Shown: positions 33,215-45,380, numbered from the stretch's first letter. The stretch is DNA of 64,000 bases from Trichoplusia ni (GCF_003590095.1 NC_039480.1:3635328-3699327), one strand, 5' to 3'. The notes: a model not told the origin generated them from the sequence alone. Numbers and translations: made by a program.

Positions 33215-33362
33215 ATTTTGAAATGAAACTACTTTTACGGATTTTATCGCGGTTTAATTTTAGATTTTAATTCGCGACGTTTCGACACCTTTGCAGATAT
33301 CATGGTCACGGACAAACCGCGATAAAATCCGTAAAAGTAGTTTTATTTCAATGTCTAACATT
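33215..33362. repeat. Inverted-repeat element O, short copy
   Basis: Arms ACTACTTTTACGGATTTTAT and its complement enclose GACGTTTCGACACCTTTGCA. Confidence 0.7.
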
Positions 33363-33759
33363 CGCGTAAACCTAAGATATTTTTTTATATGAAAGCACAA
33401 AATTCAATGCGTATTGGAAACTCCATTTTGTAATAAATTCCATCTTATGATATTCGCCTTTATAAATATTTATCGTAAGAAAATGTTAACTTTAATATTA
33501 GGTGCCATATTCACTATAATTATTAATAATAATAATTAATTAATATCCTTTCTTAAATAAAAGTACCTGCACCAGTGAGAATTAACCTGCTTATAATAAT
33601 AAAATAATAATAGGCCATAATAATAACAATTTTAATACTAAGAAATTAATAATTCGGAATTGTATTATTATTTTTAATGTGTAAATTTAATATTCTTAAT
33701 ATTATTTCTAGTTTCATTTATTAAGAGTATGTTTGGGGATAAATAAAAAATGTTTTTTT

Positions 33760-33900
33760 AACCCCCCCCCCCCATCTGTAAATGGCTCGACCGTTTTTAT
33801 CGCACTTGCACATTTAATTCAAAACAAATTATATTGAAATCGCTCAATCCATTCGGGAGCTATGATGCCAGAGACAGATAGACACGTCAAACTCATTACA
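33760..33900 (+). repeat. C-homopolymer run followed by a LINE-tail-like fragment
   Basis: A run of 13 Cs near 33762-33774 precedes ATTGAAATCGCTCAATCCAT and GACAGATAGACACGTCAAAC, a tail-like sequence. Confidence 0.5.
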
Positions 33901-34044
33901 TCCCTCTATTTGCTTCAAGGGTTTCAAAATACAGGTAAAAAGTGTCATAGTGTGTACGAGAACTAAGGTTTACTCTTACAAAGGACAATAACGCATTATC
34001 CGTATGAAAATAATTGAATCCGGTTAAGTATCACAGGCACTCAT

Positions 34045-34145
34045 TATGATATAGGTCACCCATCCACGGACCAACCGCATGACGGGTAGCTTAACCTGTG
34101 ATCGAGCAACTTGCATAGTTGTCATTTAGCCAGAAGTTCCTCCTT
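34045..34145 (-). mobile_element. SINE-like family D fragment
   Basis: GGTCACCCATCCACGGACCA and AGCTTAACCTGTGATCGAGC match the 5' half of family D in reverse. Confidence 0.6.
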
Positions 34146-34360
34146 TCCTTTATTAGTATGTATTTTATCCCCAAATATATAAATACGACGACTTTAGCTT
34201 GAAATTATAGAGTAATTTAACTATTTGTAAAGAAATCTAAATTATTTTTAAGCACATAGATATTTATATTATAATAAAATTTATTAATTATTGAAGGTTG
34301 TTTCATTTTATTCCCTATTGTTATTTGTTTGAACTTTTCCGATATCAAAAAATATTTCAA

Positions 34361-34625
34361 ACTAGCTGTTGCCCGCGACTTCTTCCCCGTGGTTAGAAGA
34401 TATAAGTTATGATTTATACCTGCCCTGTGTTTTTCACATTTTCCATTGCATCTTCGCTCCTATTTGTCGCCGCGTGATGGTATATAGCCTAAAACCTTCC
34501 TCGATGAATGGTCTATTCAGCACAAAAATATTTTTTCAATTTGAACCAGTAGTTCCCGAGATTAGCGCGTTCAAACAAACAACTATACTATAACAACTCT
34601 TCAGCTTTATATATTAAAGTATGGA
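34361..34625 (+). mobile_element. LINE 3' tail, family E
   Basis: CTAGCTGTTGCCCGCGACTT to CTTCAGCTTTATATATTAAA. Confidence 0.72.
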
Positions 34626-34774
34626 TATAGATTTCAATTTATCAGGAAAGCCATTAACATAAGCGTGATGTTCTTCACGCTATGATTAAAAAGAACGGAG
34701 AAGTAATAAACTATGTTACATGTATTTTACGATACCTATGTTGCTCTGAAACTAGTTATCCAAATCAAAATAAA

Positions 34775-35050
34775 TAATAGATTAAAAAATCTAAAAACCC
34801 AAGTTTTCAAATGTGACTCCATTCAAATTTTATCAAAATCAGTCCAGCTGTTGTTATAATTATAAATTGCATTGTCATCAGGTTTGAAGCTACCCTGAAA
34901 ATTTCAGCCTGCTAGCTTATCGGGAAGTGCCTCAAAATTAAGTTACAAAAATCCAACCGGAACGACAAACAAACAAAAAAAGTGAGTGTATAAAAACTCC
35001 TAACATATCTTATATAACTAAACGGATGTTGTCACGGGAAACAGCTAGTC
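34775..35050 (+). mobile_element. LINE 3' tail, family F
   Basis: Longest copy of this family. It ends GTTGTCACGGGAAACAGCTA after the AGTGAGTGTATAAAAACTCC stretch. A MITE J fragment follows at 35137-35214. Confidence 0.68.
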
Positions 35051-35435
35051 GTTTTATGAAGGTAAGTATTATATACCAACAAAAATAATGGTTCATATGA
35101 GCCCTGGGTTTGTAGCCGTTGCTGCGTTAAACCGAATGCTTAATAGTGTCAAATTTAATCCAATTGCCATTTATTCATAGGCCATTGTAAATAGCAGAAT
35201 TGAAACCCTGGTATTGCAGACTCGAATCCAGTCTAAGCTTTAAATATTTCCATTGCATCTAAGAGCGAAATGGAGGTCTGTATATATACTGTCTGTTATA
35301 AACAACCTGTTGACAGCTGATTTTAAAATTAACTAACATACAAAATTATATCTCAACAATAAAACATGCAATTGAAAACAACCTGTTTTTAATGACATCT
35401 AGAAAAAAGAACTTAAAAAAATCATTAAAACACTT

Positions 35436-37174
35436 TTAATATTTCAATAGTCTCGGTTCTGGGTATTTGCCTTTTGGTCCGTTGAACCAGTAGTACCCAA
35501 GGTCTTGCATTTCGTCTGGCTCCCAATGGTACCGTTTCGGCAGGAATTGAGGAAGTCTTCTTCTCCCATCTTCACTGTCCGCAGCAGAAATATACCTGTT
35601 CCCTTGCACATAAACTTCTTCATCTCCCTTTAGCTTTTTGAGCTTTTTCAACGCCATTTTCTTCTTTCTTTGCATTTTCATCTTCTGAAAACTCTTCTCG
35701 ATACTATTCGACTCAGATTCAATAACTGGACTTGGAGTATGCTTCTTCTTTTTATAAATCGATTCCTCTGAACTCTTCTTGAATAGAGACTCTGTGCTCT
35801 TCTTTTCTGAGGCGGAATTATCTTCTGAACTTGACGTGCTTTTTGAATATGATTCATGTTCTTCTGAAGACTTGCTATTTGAGTATATGGAACTGACGAT
35901 CATTTTCTTTGGTTCCTCAGAGGATGATGATGATGTGAAAATCTTCTTTATTTTAAATTCTTTCTTGTGTTGCCTAGTGTGAGATTTTTTCGGATTCTTC
36001 CATTGTTTCACGTATATTTCTTTTGGCGGCTTTGTCTTATCAGAATTATCGATGATTTTGAATCTAGTCAGCGTTCGATACGGCATCCTATTCTTTTTCT
36101 CGTAAACCTCATTATCGGCGAAGGTTTTGCGTTTCTTCAATCTATTATATTTCCTCGAATTCTTAATCCCTTTACACTTCTTGCCTTTACATCTAATTTT
36201 CTTCAGGCTTGGTGTGTTAGACAAGTATAGGAAGTCTACATAATCCCAGGGGATGTCTCTTAAAGCTGGTTTGCTTCGGAACAAATCTTTAACGTCTACA
36301 TACTCGAACGGGCCATGGTTTGCCGAATTTGGTGTTCTTAATTTTGTTAAATCTTCGAAAGTGTCCAGATGGTATATATGTCTGCCGTAGTGTAAGATAG
36401 CTTGTCTTGTATGCCGTCCTTTTTTGCCCTTAGTCGGCCCAGAAGTCAAATCTTTGTGTTTCGAATTGTGTGACGTTTTAAATAGATTTTTATCCTTGTT
36501 TGAGAAGATTGATGCTTCGTCGTAATCTTTCAGGAGATAGAGCTTGCTTTCAGTAATATCTGCTGTAAAATAATGTAAATATTAAGGTTTGTGAGAGTGT
36601 TGGTCTAGTGATTAGTGGCCCTGACTGCTGTTTAAAAGGTCATGAGGTCACTTTCCTCTTACATGTTTGCGTAATGAGCATTTTTGTTCTAAAGTATCTG
36701 TCTCGGTGTGATTTAGTAATTTAGTATTGAGAGGATTTTTATTAGTCTAGTACTCATAAAATCTTTTCTTTTTTTGAGTGAAAGTTGTGGAATTTATTAT
36801 CTTATATAAGTTAAAAGTATGTGTTTATGTTTAGTTAGTTCATCACTTTTTTAGTTCGCTGATACTGTGCAGCAAAATATTTTACTTAAAACTTACTTTT
36901 ACACGGGCGAAGCCACGGGCAAAAACTACATAGGCGGGTAAAGAACTTTAAAGTTCTCTCGTATAGTGAATTATACTTTGTCCGTTTTAGGAATAACCTT
37001 TTGACGGATCATAGATTTAAAAAAAAAACAACCAACCATTTAGTTCTGTTATTCATTAAAATAAAATTTGTTTAGTTTTAGACTAGATGACGAGAGTGAA
37101 CATTGTGAAATATGTATCAAATTATTCTTACCGAAAAAAACAAAACTTATGAAACACACATTCACCAGTAACAT
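35436..37174 (-). CDS. Secreted Lys/Ser-Glu-rich protein, unrecognised (2 exons, 389 aa)
   Basis: I do not recognise this family. Exon 1 (37132-37174) encodes a start Met and a hydrophobic signal peptide (MLLVNVCFISFVFF). It ends at GTAAGA in phase 1. Exon 2 (35436-36562) follows a TTTACAG acceptor and begins ADITESKLYLL. The mature protein is strongly basic. It has an N-terminal part with several Tyr/Asp/Leu-rich segments (GRHIYHLDTFEDL, PWDYVDFLYLS) and a Cys pair (RCKGKKCKG). The middle is low complexity with Ser-Glu clusters (TSSSSSEEPKK, SSEEHES, SSSEDNSASEKKS). The C-terminus is folded-looking and aromatic/Pro-rich (PKRYHWEPDEMQDLGYYWF). Ser-x-Glu runs suit Fam20C-like secretory phosphorylation, an inference only. 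No membrane segment follows the signal peptide. The intron holds a decayed SINE. Confidence 0.82.
36593..36800 (+). mobile_element. Decayed SINE C in the intron of the secreted-protein gene
   Basis: GTTGGTCTAGTGATTAGTGG and CCTGACTGCTG mark the tRNA-like head. The tail keeps TCTAGTACTCATAA. Confidence 0.55.
37132..37174 (-). CDS. Signal-peptide exon of the secreted Lys/Ser-Glu-rich protein
   Basis: This short 5' exon is too small for ORF callers. ATG is at 37174-37172, then 13 mostly hydrophobic codons, then G|GTAAGA. Joining to the acceptor at 36563/36562 restores a GCA (Ala) codon, a typical signal-peptidase site residue. The codon following in exon 2 stays in the long reading frame. Confidence 0.75.
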
Positions 37175-37667
37175 TTTATTAAATATACAATTTTCTTAAA
37201 AAAAGAAAGTAGGATAGAAAACTAAATTGAATTTTTCCATTATAATTGGTTCCAAGTCTGGTCCAAAGAGATTTCACGCGAGCAATGCGCATTCAATTTA
37301 ATTGCATTTATAATTGAAACTACAATTTCATCTTGTAATTTGATCTTAACATGATTTTACAGTTATTCAATTTATTGTCTGTGCGATGTTTTTTATAGTA
37401 TTTTTCTTCGTAAACGCATTGCAGTAAGGACGCCGGTTCCATTAAAAAAACAAATATAAAATATTTATTTATGAAAAGTTTGTGGCTACAAATTTGTCTG
37501 CGCGGTATTTCAAGTAGCTTATATTAGGGTGGTGTAGAAAAAACGAATTTTAATATAATATACCAGAAGTGATAAAATTATCTGTTTTCATCTAGACTTC
37601 AATCATTTCAATTTATTTCTGCCAAACCAAATATGCAATTTTCGTAACCATTGATATTTTTGCTACT

Positions 37668-37812
37668 TCACGGATTGTCGAGTGGTTGAGGTCACCACGC
37701 CAAACCCAATGAGCGCGACGTGTTAGTTCGATCTCGTAGGACAAGCATTTGTGTGACCCACGAATTCTTGTCCTGAGTCTGGGTGTCTTGTGCATGTGAC
37801 TTGATTGTTTGT
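37668..37812 (+). mobile_element. tRNA-derived SINE A
   Basis: CGAGTGGTTGAGGTCACCAC head and GTGTGACCCACGAATTCTTG body, ending GTGCATGTGACTTG. It lies about 500 bases upstream of the secreted-protein gene. Confidence 0.75.
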
Positions 37813-38079
37813 AAAACCCGTAACACAAGTATTACTAAAATAAAATATCGCGGATGGAGAAAAAACAAACTCTTTTAGCGTCGGGAGTTAAAAATCAAAG
37901 ACATACTTACAATGGGAAAATTTATTACAAAAGCGATTACAAAATGTTTATGTTTTAGTCTTAGATAATTTACAATTAAGTACAAAATACGTAATGCGGA
38001 TTATCATACTAATATTATAAAGACCAGTTTGTTTGTTTGTCACAAATTCATATGAAACAGCTCAACAATATTGATGACT

Positions 38080-38262
38080 TTATTAAGTTATGCAACGTTT
38101 TACTCACGCGTACTTAACGGGATCGCCCGACTAGTTTCGGACCCAACCGGAGTCCTTTATCATGAGCTGACGCGGCGGGCGAGCGAGTCAAACTGACTGT
38201 TCTGCTACTGAAACTAGTCGGGCAACCCCGATAAATACGCGTGAGTAAATCTTTGCAATATT
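38080..38262. repeat. Repeat family N, foldback form
   Basis: The left arm (GTTTTACTCACGCGTACTTA, CCGACTAGTTTCGGACCCAA) is answered by an inverted right arm (GAAACTAGTCGGGCAACCCC, ATACGCGTGAGTAAATC). Confidence 0.65.
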
Positions 38263-38300
38263 AAAAAATGAATCATTCTCAAGCTAGTTACTATCAAAAT

Positions 38301-38594
38301 AATAGGGATGCCGGTATTTTTTTTGTTTCGTCAAATACTTTAATTAAAAATATTGGATACGTATTTTTTATTTTGTCCCGCAAACATGAATTCATTAAAT
38401 TACAGCGAATGGAACTTAGGCACGACGTTACGACTGTGTATAAATTTTACAAGGTTTCCTAAAATTTAAAACAGTTTATCTTTGACATTTTTTATAACTT
38501 CAATTAAGGCAAAAATACGTGTCTGATATTTTTAATTACCTATCTGACGGATTTAAAAGATTTTTACTTTTAATATCCAGTCATCTTCCCTATT
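38301..38594 (+). mobile_element. MITE family I, diverged
   Basis: Ends AATAGGGATGCC and TCTTCCCTATT. Extended flanking match CTATCAAAAT / ATTTTGATAG. The inner TTTTGTCCCGCAAACATGAA is kept. Confidence 0.65.
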
Positions 38595-39969
38595 TTGATA
38601 GCTTTTTGTGGAGTTAGCAAATACCTTGGATTAACACACAGACATCTGCGGGTTAAAAATTCTAGTGTTAGGTAAATATAATACAAAATAATATAGTTTA
38701 TCAACATATATTTAAGAGTAACTTAACCAAACAGCAAAAACTAAATCCTATCACAACGGCTCCGTAGTCCGTCCGTTTGTAAATCTGTCACCAAACTATA
38801 TCTCATGAACTGTGACAGCTAGACAGTTAAAAAGCTTATAAAAGATTATTTCTATTGCCACTATAATAAGGAATAATAAAAATGAAAGTCAAGGTCATGC
38901 TAGATACGATTTGCATAAAAAATAGTCCTCGATCAAATTTATGGATTTTTTATGCCAACCGGTCTTTTTTCTATACGTACGGGACCCTTAGTGTAGCTAG
39001 TCCGACTCGGACTTGACTAGTTTTCTTAACCACATTGGTCCTTAGTTTATTACCAATATAATTATACATATAAGTAGTTAATTAAACAAAATATATAAGT
39101 ATGAATTTATGATCCATATTTTAATGAGAAAATATTTTCAATTCCATTTCATTTGTGCTGATAGGTGATAAAAAACTGGCCAAGTGCGAGTCGGACTTAC
39201 GAACAAAGGTTTCCGGCAATCTATAAAAAAAATAGCAAAGAAATATGTCTGTTGTATGAGAAAAGACACATTTTCCATTATTTTTCAGTATTTTAATTAT
39301 ATAACTTTCTGAAAAGCATATTTTGATCTATTTTTAATATTTGTTGTTATAACGGCAATAGAAATGCAAAAATGCAAAAATGCAACATTTGCATACCAAT
39401 TATGTAATGGTAGAATGTAAATGGGCCATTTTATATTCAAGATCATACTCTGTATACCTACATTCTGGCAAATAAAGAACTTTGACTTTGACTTTGTGTC
39501 AAATATCAATTAAGTATTTTAGTTTATGAGATACAGCCAGACAGACGGCTAGACAGCGGAGCCTTATTAATAGGGTTTCATTTTACTCTTTGGTTACAAA
39601 ACTCTTAACATCTATTTTCGACAGAAAGGGGTCACAAATTTTACGTCTTAAAATCATTTTCAAAATTATTTTCGACAGAAAAAGGTCACATTTTTAATAT
39701 CTTAACAACATTTTCAAAAATAACCGCATTACGAACTTAGCACTCTTACACAGAATTTGGAAGTTTCATATTAGTTAAAATAACATAAATTATACATTAC
39801 ATAGTTACACATAATAGTTCGAAAACGCCTTTCTTATGAGGTAAACATTCAATCATTGTTTAAACTACAAAAACATGGAATCAATTTGAAACAAAAAACT
39901 ATTGAGAAAAACTTGATAATTTTTTCTGGGGCCATAAATCTTTATAATAGTAATAAAAATTAACATCTA

Positions 39970-40200
39970 GATTTAAAAAATCTAAAAACTCACGTTTTAA
40001 AATGTCACTCCTTTATTATTTTCAAAATCGTTCCAACCGTTTTTATTGTTGTCAATTGCATTGTCATCGGGTTTGAAGCTACCCTGAAAATTTCAGACTG
40101 CTAGCTTATCGGGAAGTGCCTCAAAATTCAGTTGCAAAAACCCAACCGAAACGACAAACAAACAAGAAAAGTAAGTGTAAAAAAACGTAGGAAAGATATC
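39970..40200 (+). mobile_element. LINE 3' tail, family F
   Basis: CATTGTCATCGGGTTTGAAG, CTAGCTTATCGGGAAGTGCC and the final AGTGTAAAAAAACGTAGG. Confidence 0.65.
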
Positions 40201-40312
40201 TTCATAGTTATATTTTATAAAAAACAAGCTGACCCGGCAAATGCTGTTTGACCCTCAAATTTCTAGACATTTTCCAGTATTTGAAAGATCATTATGACGT
40301 TCCGCGGCGGTT

Positions 40313-40534
40313 CAGTGCCCCATTCTGCTATTTTACAATGTCCGATGATGGGTTAAACTTGAAATTATTCCTATTCTCTGAAGCATTTTGTGAATGCAAT
40401 AATTGGAAGTTAATTGTGTGTACCGCCCCGTACTAATTTTCCAATTATTTTACAGGAAAGAATACAAAAAATGTCATTTTAAGCTAATTTTCATTCATTC
40501 ATCAGCTATTGTAAGTACCAGAATTTGGGCCCAG
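40313..40534. mobile_element. MITE family J
   Basis: CAGTGCCCCATTCTGCTATT start and ACCAGAATTTGGGCCCAG end, with the inner TTATTCCTATTCTCTGAAGC. Confidence 0.68.
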
Positions 40535-40769
40535 GTTTAGCCAGTGAGAGTCTGACACTAATGGACTACAGTTTAAACTCTGACACCATTGGTTGTACAT
40601 CAACCATACCATAAGAAGAATTAGAAATACTCATAAGATAGGCGTTTAATAAGAAACTTAAATTATTCAAAATAAATACATTGAGATCAATTTTATTCAT
40701 CTTAATATTTTAATACTTTACATCTAACCAAAAAGCTGTGTTCAATTATAGACCAATGTTTTGTTACTC

Positions 40770-40910
40770 TAGACAATGTTACATCGCATAGAAAACTTCA
40801 AATGTATATGAATGACACTCCGTTTCGACAAGTGACGTGACTTTGACTTGTCAGTTCAATACATTTGAGTGATTCGTCAGCGTTAGCGCGAGGAGTAATG
40901 TGACTTGTCT
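40770..40910 (+). mobile_element. MITE family L
   Basis: TGTTACATCGCATAGAAAAC start, CTCCGTTTCGACAAGTGACG inside and AGTAATGTGACTTGTCT end. Confidence 0.65.
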
Positions 40911-41038
40911 GTTCAATCCAAGCGACTTTTTATACAATCATTAACGTCGTGACTAAACAAATGAATATTTTTGAAGTCAACTTCTAAAAAGTTTGTTTTA
41001 AACGTTGAACGATACCATAGAGGCAGTGAGAAAGCTTT

Positions 41039-41213
41039 GGGCCCCGATACTACTATTTACAATGGCCGATTAATGAATGGAAAGAGGTTTAAAATGCTAT
41101 TCATAATCTCCTAAACATTTTGCTAAAACAATCATTGGTAGGTCATTGCATTGACATTGAGTGTTCCGCCCCGTACTGAATTTCAAATTATTGTAAATAG
41201 CAGAATCGGGGCC
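41039..41213. mobile_element. MITE family J, shortened
   Basis: GGGCCCCGATACTACTATTT start and AATAGCAGAATCGGGGCC end; 175 bp. Confidence 0.7.
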
Positions 41214-42326
41214 TTGTTGCGTTGAATATTCAACTTTTATGAGGACGGGCGATAGAAAACGACGGAAAGAGACTGAATACGTGACACTCAAATTGTGAAG
41301 TGTCACTTTTTCCGCGCGAAGGGATTCCACAAACATTTTCATACGTTGGAGCGTTATTATTTCACGCATAGAGGAATAATATATATTTCACGTTTACCAT
41401 TGTATAAATGACACTTGGCATGTTGTGGTGTATGACATAACGTCAAAAGCCACTTCGAAGACACGTGGCGACGTATACTTCCTGATTTTATAAGGAACCA
41501 TGGCTTAAATATTGTCTAAATTTAATTGAACACTAGTTTTTGGTAATACCATATTTTAAATAATAGTATTTTATGGACAGAACGGTAATTTTCGGACAAA
41601 TCAATCGTATGTTTTACTTTTAAATTTTGATATAAATTTTTACATTTTACATTTATCTTTTCAAATTTTCTAAACATGTTTCGAATTAATCAGGGTTTAC
41701 AAATTTTAGTTACTAAAAATATTATCAATCGCTTTTCTTTGTTTGAGTTTTATAACATTATAATAAGAATTATGTAGGAGGTCTTTGAACGCCTATAAGA
41801 CAGCTATAGACTGGTATTTATTTAAATTATGATTTTCGTTAGCATGAAACGTCAAAATAATAATAGCATCAATTTAGTCTACTAATAACTCAGAAGAAAA
41901 GTGGAAAAGATTTCTTTTCGGGCCAAGACCTCCTCCGTTAATCCCAAAAGAAAACAAAAATAATTTACATTCAAAAGGAAATAGAATTTCCGTCTTTTTT
42001 AATGTACAAATAAATATTTAAGTAATCGTTAGTCTAAATATTATGATGACTTCAATTTTAAAAGTATCAAAATTAAAGAAAACGCATAAGAACCCCCTGA
42101 TAATTCATGAAACATTTTTCTAAATGGCAATACAAAACACACACTCAACCAATGTTTTCATTTGCAACACTGACATTCATACGGACGTATTCAAAAAATG
42201 ACGAAACTTGTAAAGTTTTTTATTCTAGAAAAATAGAAAATTACATTTTTTTTTGGTCAATTACATTTTTAGTGGTGGACTACATTTTGCATGTCTTAGC
42301 ATGGTGCATGTTTAGAAAATGAATAG

Positions 42327-42443
42327 AAGACTTCAAATGTATATGAATGACATTCCGTTTCGACAAGTGACGTGACTTTGACTTGTCAGTTCAATACATT
42401 TGAGTGATTCGTCAACGTTAGCGCGAGGAGTAATGTAACTTTA
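42327..42443 (+). mobile_element. MITE family L, 5'-truncated
   Basis: CTTCAAATGTATATGAATGA to GAGGAGTAATGTAACTT. The first arm is missing. Confidence 0.6.
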
Positions 42444-42976
42444 GCATCCAAGATTATTTCAACAGTTTTGAAATCAGTGTGAAAATTTTAGCGAAAATTT
42501 ATGTTCTGGGGGTAATTTGGACAATTGGACAATTTAGATTAGACAGGTTATTTAACTAAAATAATCTCATTAGCTCTCTGTTAGATTAATGAATAAAGAA
42601 TTACGAAAATAAAACGCATCAAAGATGGCAGAATGTATAGAAATGGGGACTGGAATCGTCACGAGACAGCAACAGGAGTACTGATCAGAGACGTAACACG
42701 GGATTTATACTTAAATATTTTTTGAAATCCATGACACACTAATTCCATTTTATATAAATATAGTGTGACGAAATTGATAGTTATTTTGTCTAAGGCACCA
42801 TGCTAATACCTACGCAATTTACATAGAATTGTTTTCGAACTAGTTTTTTTACAATGACCACATTATACCAGTCGTTCTTGCTAAGACAAGTCAGTCTAAA
42901 TCTAGATATAAATGATTATTTCTTACATACATCAATTTACGTTTGAAACAATTTAGAAATTAAAATTGAACGCCTG

Positions 42977-43127
42977 GACAAAGTTACATCGCATTGCAAT
43001 AGAATACGTCAAGTGTATATGAATGACATTCCGTTTCGACAAGTGACGTGACTTTGACTTGTCAGTTCAATACATTTATTTGAGTGATTCGTCAGCGTCA
43101 GCGCGAGGAGTAATGTAACTTGTCTAC
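42977..43127 (+). mobile_element. MITE family L
   Basis: AAAGTTACATCGCATTGCAA start and AGTAATGTAACTTGTCTACA end. This copy has a 4-bp ATTT insertion after AATACATTT. Confidence 0.65.
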
Positions 43128-43976
43128 AGGCTCTGGGGTATAATTCATTTTTGTAGACTAGCGGTATTGCAGACCTAACAAGAGCAAAATATATTAATTG
43201 ATAACGAAAATAAACAGAATTTATGAGAGTTAATAGCCTGATAAGTCGGCCTGTTGGTCTGATGAGCCTGTTGGTCTGATAAGTCCTATGTTCGTATCCA
43301 CACATCAAAGTGATGATCAAAAAATTTTAAAGGAAAAAATTGTGAGAAATCATGGGTTCGGAATCGCCCGCAGTGAGTTAGCGTGGTGATTAATGTTCAA
43401 ACCTTCCCTTCATGGAATGAGGCCTGGCCCAGCCGTGGGATGTCTTAATATATTTTTTGCTCTTGCTAGCCATAACACCGCTGTCAAAATTTTGACAGTA
43501 AAACTACAATTTTAAGTTTTCTATTTGACGTTGTTCTATCATAAAAACATACAATTTTCAAACTTATATCTACAAAAAGATATAAAAATGTAGAAAAGTT
43601 TATTTTTCCATAGAGTATAGAACTTTATATATTTAACTATGTTGTCTATGTCAAAAATCGATTTCAAAATGAAGTTTCGAAATCGATTTTTTGAAGTCTT
43701 TTTTTTATATTTATACTTACACTGAAAGCTGCAAATAATTTATAATAGATACATTTTTTTGTTTTACATTTTTAGTCTATGGATAGGAAGCTAATATTTC
43801 TTTTATATTGATTGAATTTTTAATAATTATAATTTCCGCGAGATTTTTTAATTTAATTCACTTGTCTAGTATACGCGTGATAGACTTGATCTGCTAAGCC
43901 AATGGTCGTAAGTTCAAAACGACATATTATTATCAATGTTTTCTCAATTTCATGTGCGTATTAACTCGATATTTGA

Positions 43977-44215
43977 CGACCTCCGTGATCGAGTGGCGTA
44001 CGCACCGGTTTCAAGGTGTCGCTAGCTCTGAGGTCCCGGGTTCAATCCCCGATCGGGTCAATGTAAGAATTCTTATTTCTACATTGTCTCGGGTCTGGGT
44101 GTTTGTGGTACCTTCGTTGTATCTGAATTCCATAACACAAGTGCTTTAGCAACTTACTTTGGGTTCAGAACAATGTATGTGATGTTGTCCGCATTTATTT
44201 ATTTATTAACAGTAA
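43977..44215 (+). mobile_element. tRNA-derived SINE B
   Basis: Head GATCGAGTGGCGTACGCACC (A-box-like) and CCCGGGTTCAATCCCCGATC (B box). Tail has ATGTATGTGATGTTGTCCGC and an (ATTT)n end. Confidence 0.8.
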
Positions 44216-44660
44216 TTATGACTGGCTAAAATTTAAAAATTCAATTAATATAAAAGCTAATTATAAATATATATTTATGTCTGTGCGCAGTTAACTTAGT
44301 GAATATACTTTTATTTAATACTGTTAATTAGGAAACTTAAATCTAATATGGCTTATAATTTTAATTATATTATTGAATCAGATTGATAAATTTTAAGTAC
44401 ATGATTACTCTTTTGCAGTTGGGTAAAAACATTTAAATTAAATGTTACTAATTCTTGAAGTGGATAAAAATAATCAAGTTACTACAATCAATATTTCTTA
44501 GAGTTCTCCAAGATATATAAAATAATTTAATTAAACTAATATTTATGGCCAAAACATGCAAATCACATAAAAAAAAACATAATGAGCAAGAAGGTCAAAT
44601 ACCGCAATATACATTTTGAAAATAATACAATGTTTTTTTTTCTACTTAATCGCCATTAAG

Positions 44661-44970
44661 ACGCAATCGCCACGCAGTATTCACGCACACTCACACTTGA
44701 AGTTCACTAATAGTCACATGTTTTTATATTTTTTCTAATACACCAAAGTGTTTAAAAAATCACTATATTTACTCATTACAACACATCACACACAGTTACC
44801 ACGTGTTCCCACGCAGTTACAATGCACCTGACATGTGTAACATTCAATTTGTGCTTGAAAAACATATTCATCTAACATTGGCTAGTTTAACTTTCAAGAC
44901 GTTGCCACGCAGTCAATACGCAGGTCCCACGCAGGCAAAACGCAGGTTCCACGCCGTTGATACGCAGTAG
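44661..44970 (+). repeat. 11-bp-period ACGCAG array downstream of the M1 homologue
   Basis: ACGCA/ACGCAG starts at 44661, 44672 and 44683, and ACGCAG or ACGCCG at 44907, 44918, 44929, 44940, 44951 and 44962: an exact 11-base step. A middle block (44790-44827) repeats ACACAG/ACGTGT/ACGCAG/ATGCAC at 11, 10 and 11. The array lies 453-762 bases beyond the stop codon. Confidence 0.75.
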
Positions 44971-45145
44971 ACCAGTGTAAAACATTTAATTTGTGCAGCA
45001 CATTGAATCACTTTTAACACATTTTTTTATTATTTCTAATTGTTATATAAATACACAAAAATATCGAAATGACGAATGTTTTCTACATAATAATATCCTT
45101 TTCTTCACTCGCGGTTGCCCATTGGTTGACGTTATTCACTTTGGT

Positions 45146-45151
45146 TTTATT
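45146..45151 (-). promoter_or_regulatory. Candidate poly(A) signal of the M1 homologue
   Basis: TTTATT on the plus strand is AATAAA on the gene strand, 272 bases after the stop codon. Another copy lies at 45160-45165. Confidence 0.35.
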
Positions 45152-45294
45152 AGGCTTTCTTTATTTCTCGAATTTGTTGGTTGTCGCACTTATTAAATGC
45201 AGGTTTTATGATAAATTAACTGTTACAATATAGTTTCAAGTTGTTTTTGTGTCATGGTAATTAATATACAGTCTTCCCCATTTTACACGTAAAA

Positions 45295-45380
45295 CACCAC
45301 TAGTTTCATAATAGACTTGTTGACTAGTTTCCCAGTAGGCTGTTGGTTGGCCACTAGTTTCCCAATAGGGTGAATAGGCT
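45295..45380. repeat. Short CACTAGTTTC...AATAG repeats
   Basis: Three units with ACTAGTTTCCCAATAGGG-like sequence, possibly in the 3' UTR of the M1 homologue. They resemble units at 23320-23560. Confidence 0.45.

Larger units (their letters stand above)
25130..35435. other. Spacer between the ORP8-type gene and the secreted-protein gene
   Basis: ORP8 3' UTR, then MITEs, LINE tails and SINEs listed separately. No coding exon was recognised. 26880-27410, 29090-29530 and 33360-33760 are AT-rich with nothing identifiable. Confidence 0.6.

Noticed and set aside
35779..36230. Two plus-strand ORFs
   Set aside because: They are antisense shadows of the secreted Lys/Ser-Glu-rich protein exon.
43980..44080. 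tRNA-like sequence with A and B boxes (also at 46993, 18355, 16679, 57180 and 58500)
   Set aside because: The A- and B-box words are good, but the same heads recur with shared non-tRNA bodies and tails. They are tRNA-derived SINEs and not tRNA genes.
44661..44970. CRISPR-like array
   Set aside because: The 11-base period with no separate repeat and spacer, and the animal genome context, rule it out.
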